Counted from the stretch's first letter, positions 1 through 6,097 are shown. The stretch: DNA of 10,891 bases from Deltaproteobacteria bacterium (GCA_027068235.1 JAMOUE010000159.1:1-10891), one strand, 5' to 3'. Numbers and translations are program-made. The notes: generated by a model from the letters alone, not told the origin.

Positions 1-845
1 TCCACGTATATCCAGTTTTCAACCTTTGATTCATCAAGAATCTTTACAAATTGAGGGGCATTGAGACCTGCTACAACGGTCTCCCCTTCTTGTGTTGACA
101 CATATGTTATCACTCCAGAAAAGGGGGCGCGCAGCTCAGAGTAGGACATCCTTATAAGTGCCTTTTCAAGTTCTGCCTGCGCCTTAATGCGCTCCTGCTC
201 AAACTCCTGTTTAAGCCTATTAAGTGCCGTCTTTGCTCTGTTAAGGGCGGAATGAGAGGCTTCTTTGCTGTTTCTTGCCTGTTTCAGACCTTCTTTTGCC
301 TTCTTCAAGATGTTTTTTGCCTCTCGATAGGTCCTTTCAGAAACACTGTGGTTTCGGCTTTGAAAGAGGCGTTTCATACTTTGAAAGTTCCACTTTCTAA
401 AATCGAATTCAGAAACTGCCTTCTCAACCTCAAGGAGACTGTTTTCATACCTTTCAGCAAGCTCTGAAATCTCAAGTTCCTTCTCTTTTATGAGATTCTC
501 ATAATGCACAATCACCCTTGCAAGCTCTGCTTTGGCCTTTTTTACTCCCTCTTTCAGTTCCCTGTTATCGATTATGGCTATGAGGTCCCCTTTGTTAACG
601 TAGTCACCTACGCTAATCGGCTCTTTTACTACAGTTCCAGTGACACGGGCTCCAAGACTTATTTGGGCACCGGTTGCAGCCTTGATCTCTCCAGTGGCAC
701 TGATAGTTTCTCTGACCTCTCCCCTACGTACCTTGAACTCTAAGTATTTCCCCTTTTTATCCTTATTCTTGATGCTGCTGATTACACTTATGATGACAGA
801 TACCAATATCAATATCGCAAGTCCATATAAGAGGTAACGCTTCAT
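1..845 (-). CDS. Periplasmic adaptor subunit of an efflux pump (HlyD/MacA type), partial
   Basis: Membrane fusion protein that would bridge an inner-membrane transporter to an outer-membrane channel. The open frame has no stop from the ATG at 845 to the window edge (281 codons), so the C-terminal part is missing. Residues about 5-25 are a hydrophobic anchor. Residues about 65-93 contain the first half of the lipoyl/barrel domain (GARVTGTVV, then GDYVNKGDLIAIID). Residues about 95-235 are a Lys/Glu-rich coiled-coil hairpin, and the second barrel half (RAPFSGVITYV) follows. The start is supported by AGGTG overlapping the stop of the upstream gene, and only 4 bp separate the two, so they are translationally close and surely co-transcribed. 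The GARVTGTV signature resembles MacA-type adaptors that work with ABC transporters, so a MacB-like gene may lie just outside the window. That partner is inference; an RND partner is possible. Confidence 0.88.
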   Translation of the reverse strand, partial: MKRYLLYGLAILILVSVIISVISSIKNKDKKGKYLEFKVRRGEVRETISATGEIKAATGAQISLGARVTGTVVKEPISVGDYVNKGDLIAIIDNRELKEGVKKAKAELARVIVHYENLIKEKELEISELAERYENSLLEVEKAVSEFDFRKWNFQSMKRLFQSRNHSVSERTYREAKNILKKAKEGLKQARNSKEASHSALNRAKTALNRLKQEFEQERIKAQAELEKALIRMSYSELRAPFSGVITYVSTQEGETVVAGLNAPQFVKILDESKVENWIYV

Positions 846-849
846 CTTT

Positions 850-2268
850 TCACCTAGTGAACTCAGGAGATTTAGTAAACGATTCACCGTCCAAAGGCTG
901 TAGAGGGCCAGCTATGGCCTTATAAAGGCGAATACGATTTTGAATAAGGTGCAACCGTTCTTTCACAAGTTGTCTTTCAAGCTCATCCACACTTAGCTGA
1001 GAGGTGAGAAATCTTAGGTACTCCACATCTCCTGCAAGATATTTTTCTTTTAATACAAGAGCGTTGTGACGTGCCAGTTTAAGTCTTGAAGTAAGATTTT
1101 CTATTAACATCATTTGACGTTTTTCTTCGTCAAGACTCTCCTCAATCTCTCTTATGGCAAGTAAGATGGTTTGACCATATTCGTAAAGTAGTCTTTTTGC
1201 CTCGGCCTCTTTGAGTTTTACTTCAGCATCAAGCCGTCCACCTTCAAATACTGGTATCAGTAGATTGGCACCTATTGAAGCTATCCAATTTTCCAGAAGA
1301 TCTTTCAGGGCAGAAGAATCAGACTCGATATTTCCGCTCAAGGCAAGCCTTGGATACTGGGCAGATACAGCCTCTGCAAGCCTTGCGTTTGCTGCCTTCA
1401 ATCGCAGAAATGCCCTCATGCAATCTGGTCTTCGTGTTAGTATCTCAAGGGGAAGGCCTGTAGCTGGAAGTGGTGGGAGGTTTGGCAACTGTAGTGCAGA
1501 TTCCAACTTAAAGTTTGAAGAAGGTGCACGGCCCATAAGCACAAGAAGCTCTTTTATGCTACTTGCCAAGGCCTTGTCCACTGCTATCTTGTTGGAGATG
1601 TTTTGTTCAACAAGCTGTTTTTGTTGTAACAGGTCGAGAGAATCGCTCTGACCGAATCTATACTTTTCATCAATGATCTTGAGAGATGCATTGTTTCTTT
1701 CTATCTGGCTTTCTATGTATTTTTTTTCTTGCTTCAAGGCTACAACTTCAAAATAGCGGCTTACAACTTGTGCCGACAGTGAAAGAAGGGCAGCCTGATA
1801 ATCAGCTTCTTGTGCTTTAACATCCAGTTGCGCTGCCTTTGCCTTTGAAGCGATACGTCCCCACAAATCAAGTTCATAGTTCACTGCAGAGTTCACAGAG
1901 ATCGTATCATGGTTGAAGTATTCTCCACCTTCCTTTTGGGTCTGATGGCTAACGCCTGCCCCTACGTCGAGCCAGGGAAAAAGAGGGGCTCTTGCCTTTT
2001 GTGCTATGGCATTTGCCATTTTTATGCGTTCATAAGCTGATCTTACTGTGAAGTTGTTGGTCAAGGATGTCTCAACCATTTTCCACATGATAGGGTCGTT
2101 GAATTCCTGCCACCATCTGTTCGTGGGACTCGTTTTGCCTGTAGAAGAGAAGGTGGCTGGAATTTCAAGGGGAGGTCGCTCAGGAGCCCCGTGAAATCCT
2201 CTACACCCTCCTAAAATAAGCAGCAACACAACAGTGCTATAGATGATAAGTGAGGTTTTGGCTGTCAT
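850..2268 (-). CDS. Outer-membrane efflux lipoprotein, NodT/TolC family
   Basis: Trimeric outer-membrane channel of a tripartite efflux pump. The 472 residues fit the usual 450-500 of the family. Residues 1-21 form a lipoprotein signal with a lipobox LGGC, the acylated cysteine being C22. Two OEP repeats follow. The diagnostic RRPD turn comes with a downstream segment reading KAANARLAEA and YPRLALSGN, as in NodT/OprM-type proteins. Long Leu/Lys/Glu-rich helices fit the periplasmic tunnel. It is the first gene of the operon with the adaptor gene, whose start lies 4 bp after this stop. The ribosome binding site is weak; the probable promoter ends about 20 bp upstream of the ATG. The substrate cannot be told from sequence. 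Confidence 0.92.
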   Translation of the reverse strand: MTAKTSLIIYSTVVLLLILGGCRGFHGAPERPPLEIPATFSSTGKTSPTNRWWQEFNDPIMWKMVETSLTNNFTVRSAYERIKMANAIAQKARAPLFPWLDVGAGVSHQTQKEGGEYFNHDTISVNSAVNYELDLWGRIASKAKAAQLDVKAQEADYQAALLSLSAQVVSRYFEVVALKQEKKYIESQIERNNASLKIIDEKYRFGQSDSLDLLQQKQLVEQNISNKIAVDKALASSIKELLVLMGRAPSSNFKLESALQLPNLPPLPATGLPLEILTRRPDCMRAFLRLKAANARLAEAVSAQYPRLALSGNIESDSSALKDLLENWIASIGANLLIPVFEGGRLDAEVKLKEAEAKRLLYEYGQTILLAIREIEESLDEEKRQMMLIENLTSRLKLARHNALVLKEKYLAGDVEYLRFLTSQLSVDELERQLVKERLHLIQNRIRLYKAIAGPLQPLDGESFTKSPEFTR

Positions 2269-2291
2269 GTAAACCGTAGTGGCATACCCCT

Positions 2292-2320
2292 ATTTTAAAT
2301 ATTTCGTAACGATTTGTTAA
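2292..2320 (-). promoter_or_regulatory. Promoter of the efflux operon
   Basis: On the minus strand a -35 TTAACA (2320-2315, 5/6 to consensus), a 17-bp spacer and a -10 TAAAAT (2297-2292, 5/6) predict transcription starting near 2285, about 17 nt before the ATG. The -35 overlaps the dyad TAAC-N5-GTTA (2307-2319). It is also touched by GTTAAT-N14-ATTAAC (2316-2341). Two direct copies of TGGCATA (2280-2286 and 2322-2328) bracket the promoter. This arrangement suggests repression by a DNA-binding protein; no regulator gene is in view. Confidence 0.55.
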
Positions 2321-2461
2321 TTGGCATATCCAGATATTAACTTAAAGCTTGCATTATGCATACATTAACAAGAGCAGAAAAGGAATGACTTTGTCTCCAA
2401 TATGATGGGTATTGTTATGTGGTTTTTTCGATTAGAGGGTTGTTAGTATTGAAGGCCGATC

Positions 2462-2489
2462 TTGACAATTTTTTAAGTGCATATATATT
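2462..2489 (+). promoter_or_regulatory. Promoter of the CAT tRNA gene
   Basis: A perfect -35 TTGACA (2462-2467) is followed after 16 bp by a -10 TATATT (2484-2489, 5/6). The predicted start near 2496 lies about 9 nt before the mature tRNA 5' end, which is typical of a single-tRNA unit. Confidence 0.7.
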
Positions 2490-2504
2490 GACGGTTTCAG
2501 TTCA

Positions 2505-2578
2505 GGGCCCATAGCTCAGTTGGTCAGAGCCACCGGCTCATAACCGGTTGGTCCCAGGTTCGAATCCTGGTGGGCCCA
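2505..2578 (+). tRNA. tRNA with CAT anticodon (probably tRNA-Ile2, otherwise tRNA-Met)
   Basis: Full cloverleaf: acceptor stem GGGCCCA (2505-2511) pairs perfectly with TGGGCCC (2571-2577). The D stem is GCTC/GAGC, the anticodon stem ACCGG/CCGGT with loop CTCATAA (2537-2543) and anticodon CAT (2539-2541), the T stem CCAGG/CCTGG with loop TTCGAAT, and A73 is at 2578. The CCA end is not encoded. A CAT anticodon can be initiator Met, elongator Met or the lysidine-modified Ile2. Initiator features are absent: C1 is paired with A72 in bacterial initiators, whereas here G1 pairs with C72, and the three G-C pairs at the base of the anticodon stem are missing. The C4-G69 and C5-G68 pairs match those reported as TilS recognition determinants in E. 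coli tRNA-Ile2, which favours Ile2. Confidence 0.95.
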
Positions 2579-2674
2579 ATTTAATACACTATTTATAGGC
2601 TCTTTGGCAGTGACGAGAGAGTTTGATTATGTATTATAAATTTTGGAAAAATAAGGATTGTTGATTGATTATTG

Positions 2675-2705
2675 AAAGGTGCAATCTTAGGATTGCACCT
2701 TTTTT
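2675..2705 (+). terminator. Intrinsic terminator after the CAT tRNA
   Basis: A perfect 12-bp stem (2675-2686 with 2691-2702) around a TTAG loop runs into six T residues (2700-2705). It lies about 100 nt beyond the tRNA and only 23 nt before the NIF3 gene start. It probably ends the tRNA transcript; the 5' side would not form a good T-tract for the minus strand. Confidence 0.85.
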
Positions 2706-2728
2706 AATGTTACTTCTATCACATATAG

Positions 2729-3547
2729 ATGAGTGCCACAGTTAAAGACATAGAAGATGCCTTATTCCAATGGGCCCCTGCATCCTTGGCTGAAGAGTGG
2801 GATAATGTAGGCCTGCAATGTGGAGATCCAGATGGAACAGTAAAAAAGGTTATCATTGCACTTGATGTTTCACCAGCCACCCTTTCCCATGCCCTTGCAA
2901 ATAATGCAGATCTAGTAATATCACATCATCCCTTGATTTTTAAACCTCTTAGCTGTTTGAACCTTAAAGACTACACTGCCCGCCTTTTGGCGGGTTTTTT
3001 ACGTCACCAAATTTCTGTCATATCTATGCATACAAATCTGGACTCTTGTATCGGAGGAGTCAATGACAGGCTGTGCAAACTTCTAGACATAGTGGAAACA
3101 AGTCCTTTGTTACCAAATGAGATAACTTCAGATGCAGGGCTTGGACGCATTGGCCTGCTTAAAAATTCGATGAATCAAGAACAGTTTCTAGAACATGTAA
3201 GAAAAGGTCTTTCTCTGAAATGTCTCTCTTTTGCAGGCTCGCATAAGGGACCCATCTCAAAGGTGGCTGTATGTTCTGGCTCTGGCTCCACTCTTTTGGC
3301 GCAAGCTATATCTAAGGGGGCAGATGCATTTGTGACTGGTGAGGTAAAACATAGTGTAGCCAGAGAAGCGGAGGACATGAACATCCTTATTGTTGATGGA
3401 GGGCATTTTGCCACGGAAAGGCCTGTTGTAATAGATATTCATAACTATCTTGCCCAGATTGCCAAAGAGGCAGGATGGGAATTGGAGCTATTGATTTTTG
3501 AAGAGGAAAACACTCCGGTAAATTTTTGGCCGGGTTGTAAGATTTAA
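2729..3547 (+). CDS. NIF3 / DUF34 family dinuclear metal-binding protein
   Basis: Widely conserved NIF3-like protein of 272 residues. Family members form toroidal hexamers with a two-metal site; the physiological role is unsettled, with GTP cyclohydrolase-like fold arguments and metal-insertion proposals. Metal ligands are visible: H66-H67 in VISHHPLIF, D105 in MHTNLD, and H226 plus E230 in GGHFATE. The N-terminal EEWDNVGLQCGD and GGVNDRL signatures are present. It lacks the extra central domain of longer Gram-positive versions. A TAG stop sits directly before the ATG, so the start cannot lie further upstream, yet no Shine-Dalgarno is visible. The next gene starts 35 bp downstream; NIF3 next to a C4 zinc-ribbon coiled-coil gene is a recurrent bacterial pairing. 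A terminator-like hairpin lies inside the reading frame at 2979-3000. Confidence 0.93.
   Translation: MSATVKDIEDALFQWAPASLAEEWDNVGLQCGDPDGTVKKVIIALDVSPATLSHALANNADLVISHHPLIFKPLSCLNLKDYTARLLAGFLRHQISVISMHTNLDSCIGGVNDRLCKLLDIVETSPLLPNEITSDAGLGRIGLLKNSMNQEQFLEHVRKGLSLKCLSFAGSHKGPISKVAVCSGSGSTLLAQAISKGADAFVTGEVKHSVAREAEDMNILIVDGGHFATERPVVIDIHNYLAQIAKEAGWELELLIFEEENTPVNFWPGCKI
2979..3000 (+). terminator. Terminator-shaped hairpin inside the NIF3 gene
   Basis: CCCGCC (2979-2984), loop TTTT and GGCGGG (2989-2994) are followed directly by six T residues. The shape is that of a textbook intrinsic terminator, but it lies in the sense direction within codons for Ala-Arg-Leu-Leu-Ala-Gly-Phe. Translation would normally mask it; whether it stops untranslated RNA is unknown. 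Confidence 0.35.
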
Positions 3548-3582
3548 GAAAATTTATCCCAAAAGAAAAGAGGTGAGCCACA

Positions 3583-4290
3583 TTGAAACCGGAACTGTCC
3601 ATACTTATCAGACTCCAGGGTATTGATCTTGAAATAAGAAAACTCAAGGCAGAAAAGGAGAAATTGCCTGAACGTTACAACGCTCTTAATGAGACCATTC
3701 AGCAAAAGAATAAGGAAATAGAAGAGCTAAAGGACAAGTTGGCAGATCTGCGTACCAGAAAGACAGAGGTCGAGGATGAACTTGAATTGGAGCTGGAAAG
3801 ACTCAAGAAGTCTCAGCAGAAGCTAACTGCAGTCAAAACAAATAGGGAGTTTCAGGCGCTTTCTAAGGAAATAGAAGAGATCAAAAAGGCCAATAAGACT
3901 CGGGAGGATGAGATACTTCAGCTTGAGGAGCAAATAGAAGAACTCAAGAAGGAAGTGGACAAGAGAAAGAAAGAGATAGAGGGCTTTGAAAAAGAGGCAG
4001 GGGCGGAAAAGAAGCGTATAACTGCCAAGGAAAAGGAATATGACTCCAAGATAGAGGCCCTCACAAAAGAGAGAGACGAGGTTGCAAAAGATGTAAAACC
4101 TGATCTTTTGGCAAAGTATAGATTCCTTTCAGACAAGCGCGGAGGTGTGGTTGTAGCAGCTGTTGATCAGGGAGTTTGCAGCGCCTGCAATATGAACATC
4201 CCACCTCAGATGTTCAACGAGTTGCTTAGGGAAGAGAGGGTTCTTTACTGTCCTTCATGTCAAAGGATCATTTATGCATTGAAGACGTAG
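3583..4290 (+). CDS. Coiled-coil protein with C-terminal C4 zinc ribbon (zf-RING_7 / DUF164, CT398-like)
   Basis: A 235-residue protein. Residues about 10-170 are an almost uninterrupted Lys/Glu heptad region, expected to fold as a long antiparallel coiled-coil hairpin. The C-terminal zinc ribbon has C199-x2-C202 and C223-x2-C226, in the contexts GVCSACNMNIPP and LYCPSCQRI. The LAKYRFLSDKRGG segment before it is typical of the family. The start is TTG at 3583, chosen because AGGTGA (3571-3576) sits 6 nt upstream; the in-frame sequence before it has no better start. Relatives are tied to secretion or flagellar assembly in some bacteria (CT398 in Chlamydia), but the role here is unknown. It lies between NIF3 and rnpB, a neighbourhood seen in distant bacteria. 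The stop is about 30 bp before the RNase P RNA. Confidence 0.9.
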   Translation: MKPELSILIRLQGIDLEIRKLKAEKEKLPERYNALNETIQQKNKEIEELKDKLADLRTRKTEVEDELELELERLKKSQQKLTAVKTNREFQALSKEIEEIKKANKTREDEILQLEEQIEELKKEVDKRKKEIEGFEKEAGAEKKRITAKEKEYDSKIEALTKERDEVAKDVKPDLLAKYRFLSDKRGGVVVAAVDQGVCSACNMNIPPQMFNELLREERVLYCPSCQRIIYALKT

Positions 4291-4319
4291 ATTTAGTAAT
4301 TACATTAATATTTAATATT

Positions 4320-4692
4320 GGTCCTATCAGAGGGTGGATGATCGCCTGTACTGTTACAGTGCAGGAGGAAAGTCCGGGCTCCACAGGGCAAGGTGGTTCG
4401 TAACACGAACCGGGGGCAACCCCAGGGAAAGTGCCACAGAAAATAGACCGCCCTGCATATTGCAGGGTAAGGGTGAAAAGGTGAGGTAAGAGCTCACCAG
4501 CTGCAAAGGTGACTTTGCAGGCTTGGTAAACCCCACCTGGAGCAAGACCAAATAGGGAGGCGTTTGAGGGCGGCCCGTCCGAGTCTCCGGGTAGGTTGCT
4601 TGAGATGCCAGGCGACTGGTATCCTAGATGAATGATCATCCTTTCAGCAGTTGCTGAAAGACAGAACCCGGCTTATAGCCCTCTGAAGGGCC
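4320..4692 (+). ncRNA. rnpB: RNase P RNA, bacterial A type
   Basis: Catalytic RNA that trims the 5' leaders of pre-tRNAs. Helix P1 is long: GGTCCT (4320-4325) pairs with AGGGCC (4687-4692), with one G-U pair. After a bulged A, TCAGAGGG (4327-4334) pairs with CCCTCTGA (4679-4686). Conserved core blocks are clear: GAGGAAAGTCCGGGCTCC at 4364-4381, ACAGAAA near 4435, GGTAAGAGCTCACCAG near 4485-4501, GGTAAACCCC followed by GGAGCAAGACC, and the 3' P4 strand ACAGAACCCGGCTTA at 4661-4675. P3 forms from the Cys-loop-like CTGTACTG/CAGTGCAG segment near 4347. An 8-bp hairpin at 4641-4660 (CTTTCAGC/GCTGAAAG), which is much longer than the E. coli equivalent, probably corresponds to P19. The length near 370 nt fits. 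The mature ends are estimates. No convincing promoter is seen in the AT-rich 29 bp before it. Confidence 0.96.
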
Positions 4693-4699
4693 TTTCTTT
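4678..4699 (+). terminator. Terminator hairpin overlapping the 3' strand of RNase P helix P1
   Basis: GCCCT (4678-4682), loop CTGA and AGGGC (4687-4691) are followed by CTTTCTTT. This 5-bp hairpin uses the same bases as the 3' strand of P1, so the nascent RNA can fold either as a terminator or as closed P1. panB's ribosome binding site starts 5 nt later. Confidence 0.5.
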
Positions 4700-4716
4700 A
4701 TTGTAGGAGTTCAACC

Positions 4717-5571
4717 ATGGCTAGAATCACTCCAGTAGATATAAGGCAAAGAAAGACAACTGGTCCAAAACTTACAATGCTTACCGCCTACGATTTCAGC
4801 TTTGCCCAACTCATTGATCAGAGCGGTATCGATATGATACTGGTAGGCGATTCCTTGGGTATGGTGGTTCTTGGTTACGATTCCACCGTTCCTGTAACTA
4901 TGGAAGAGATGCTTCATCACTGTAAGGCAGTGAATAGAGGAGTAAAAAGCGCCATGGTGATAGGTGATATGCCCTTTATGTCTTATCAAGTAAGTGAGGA
5001 GGAAGCCGTAAGAAACGCTGGCAGGTTTTTAAAAGAGGCCGGTTGTGACGCGGTTAAACTTGAAGGCGGGGTGAATGTTGCAAATGTGATAGAGAAGCTA
5101 GTTGCAGCAGGTATTCCAGTTATGGGACATGTTGGTCTTACTCCTCAAACAGCGTCCAGCCTTGGAGGATTTAAGGTTCAAGGCAAAGATATGGACGCGG
5201 CAAAAAGGATCTATCATGATGCTATAGCTGTTGAAAAAGCTGGAGCCTTTTCAATAGTGCTTGAATGTGTGCCAACAGAGTTGGCTGGCCTTATTACTGA
5301 AACCTTATCAATACCGACTATTGGAATAGGTGCTGGACCAAAATGCGATGGCCAGGTACTGGTTACACACGATATGATAGGGCTTTTTGAAAAATTTACC
5401 CCAAAATTTGTAAAACAGTATGTAAACCTGTCTGCGCAAATAAAGGATGGCTTTGCCGCATTCAAACAAGATGTGGAAGCCGGGGAATTTCCATCAAATA
5501 AAGAAAGTTTTTCTGGCGGAGAAGAAGCCGTTTTGGCAATCAGGTCGGCCAAAAATTGTGCCAAGACATAA
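4717..5571 (+). CDS. panB: 3-methyl-2-oxobutanoate hydroxymethyltransferase (ketopantoate hydroxymethyltransferase)
   Basis: First committed enzyme of pantothenate and CoA synthesis: it transfers a one-carbon unit from 5,10-methylene-tetrahydrofolate to 2-oxoisovalerate in the cytoplasm. The 284 residues match the family's usual 260-285. Visible motifs are LVGDSLGMVVLG with the Mg ligand D45, GDMPFMSY with D84, VKLEGG with K114 and E116, GHVGLTPQ at 137-144, the catalytic-type glutamate E183 in LECVP, and IGIGAGPKCDGQVLV. The start is supported by TAGGAG (4704-4709), 7 nt upstream. It directly follows rnpB on the same strand, so its promoter must overlap the RNA gene or it depends on read-through. 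panC and panD are not next to it; instead a strong ribosome binding site with a 10-codon micro-ORF follows. Confidence 0.96.
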   Translation: MARITPVDIRQRKTTGPKLTMLTAYDFSFAQLIDQSGIDMILVGDSLGMVVLGYDSTVPVTMEEMLHHCKAVNRGVKSAMVIGDMPFMSYQVSEEEAVRNAGRFLKEAGCDAVKLEGGVNVANVIEKLVAAGIPVMGHVGLTPQTASSLGGFKVQGKDMDAAKRIYHDAIAVEKAGAFSIVLECVPTELAGLITETLSIPTIGIGAGPKCDGQVLVTHDMIGLFEKFTPKFVKQYVNLSAQIKDGFAAFKQDVEAGEFPSNKESFSGGEEAVLAIRSAKNCAKT

Positions 5572-5612
5572 AAGGAGGAGGCGATGGGCCTTCCCCGGCT
5601 TATTTACATTTT

Positions 5613-5735
5613 TTAACGTGTCCTTCTTCCAGTGTTGCCTTTGTTCAGGCGTTTTCCTGCCCTTTCACATTTTCTTCTACAGTTGTTACATATGGCAGGT
5701 TGTGTCCGCCTATTTGGGTTTTTTAGACAAAACAT
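5613..5735 (-). CDS. Small Arg/Lys-rich protein with CxxCxxxC motif, unknown function
   Basis: A 40-codon open frame beginning ATG at 5735 and ending TAA. I do not recognise it. The start has an excellent Shine-Dalgarno: AGGAG (5747-5743) with a 7-nt spacer. The product is strongly basic (13 Arg/Lys of 40) and has four cysteines: C3, then C16-x2-C19-x3-C23 within AICNNCRRKCERAGKRL. The cysteines suggest a small metal-binding (zinc or iron-sulfur) or redox peptide, and the charge suggests nucleic-acid or membrane contact; both are inference. A possible promoter upstream on the minus strand is TTGAAA (5808-5803), 18 bp, TTTATT (5784-5779). It reads in the dxs direction but lies beyond the dxs-side terminator. 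It overlaps the panB micro-ORF tail by 4 bp. It could be a chance frame; the ribosome binding site argues against that. Confidence 0.55.
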   Translation of the reverse strand: MFCLKNPNRRTQPAICNNCRRKCERAGKRLNKGNTGRRTR

Positions 5736-5977
5736 TTTCTTGCTCCTAATAATTAATGTCTTTGTCCAAAGTTACTTAAATAAAAGCAAAGTTTGTACCA
5801 GTTTTCAAGTCAATAGGCGCTTAACTCTATTACAACACAAAGAAACGCGGAAATCGCTTAATCGTTTTTAAAAACGGGGTTGTAAAAGCGTGTTGTTAGC
5901 AGGAGGAAAAGAAAGAAAATAGAAATTTTAAGAAAAAGAGATGGCAAAAACGGATAAAATTAAGGTTTTAGTGTGGT

Positions 5978-6011
5978 AAAAAAGTCACAATCGTCAAAAT
6001 CATGACGTGAC
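5978..6011 (-). terminator. Probable terminator of the ispA-dxs unit
   Basis: Read on the minus strand: GTCAC (6011-6007), GTCA, loop TGATTT, TGAC, a GATT bulge and GTGAC (5988-5984) give a 9-bp interrupted stem. Six T residues (5983-5978) follow. It lies about 87 nt past the dxs stop and shares bases with the plus-strand terminator. Confidence 0.45.
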
Positions 6012-6056
6012 ATTTTGACACATTATTTTGTTGTCACGCCATGATTTGTTTTTTTT
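5997..6056 (+). terminator. Intrinsic terminator facing away from panB
   Basis: AAATCATGACGTGACA (5997-6012) pairs with TGTCACGCCATGATTT (6032-6047) over 16 positions with a single A-C mismatch. The loop is 19 nt, and G plus eight T residues (6049-6056) follow. It stops plus-strand transcription 42 bp before the end of dxs. The 5' arm can instead pair as GTCAAAAT (5993-6000) with ATTTTGAC (6012-6019). Confidence 0.7.
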
Positions 6057-6097
6057 AGTAATACTTGTTTGTGTTTAGATCGAGTAAGATGACTTCC

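Larger units (their letters stand above)
5572..6097. other. Gap between convergent panB and dxs
   Basis: About 525 bp without a large gene. Contents in order: a perfect AAGGAGG (5572-5578) and the 10-codon ORF MGLPRLIYIF (5584-5616, plus); a 40-codon minus-strand gene (5613-5735); a 14-bp palindrome CGTTTTTAAAAACG (5863-5876); an ACAACAC/GTGTTGT inverted repeat around it (5832-5838 and 5890-5896); an unused AGGAGG at 5901-5906; and two overlapping terminator hairpins (5978-6056). Longer open frames across it on the plus strand look like chance. Confidence 0.7.

Noticed and set aside
1211..1651. 146-codon plus-strand frame antisense to the outer-membrane channel gene
   Set aside because: Shadow of a clear NodT/TolC family gene; no start signal or plausible product.
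4268..4639. 123-codon minus-strand frame across rnpB
   Set aside because: It lies antisense over the RNase P RNA, whose conserved structure explains the sequence.
5447..5749. 100-codon plus-strand frame beginning inside panB
   Set aside because: It starts within panB in another frame and continues into the gap; no ribosome binding site or family signature.
5632..5871. 79-codon plus-strand frame rich in Phe and Leu between panB and dxs
   Set aside because: No ribosome binding site and composition typical of antisense T-rich DNA; it covers the better-supported small minus-strand gene.
5941..5979. 12-codon plus-strand frame MAKTDKIKVLVW
   Set aside because: Poor ribosome binding site and too short to judge; it overlaps the terminator zone.
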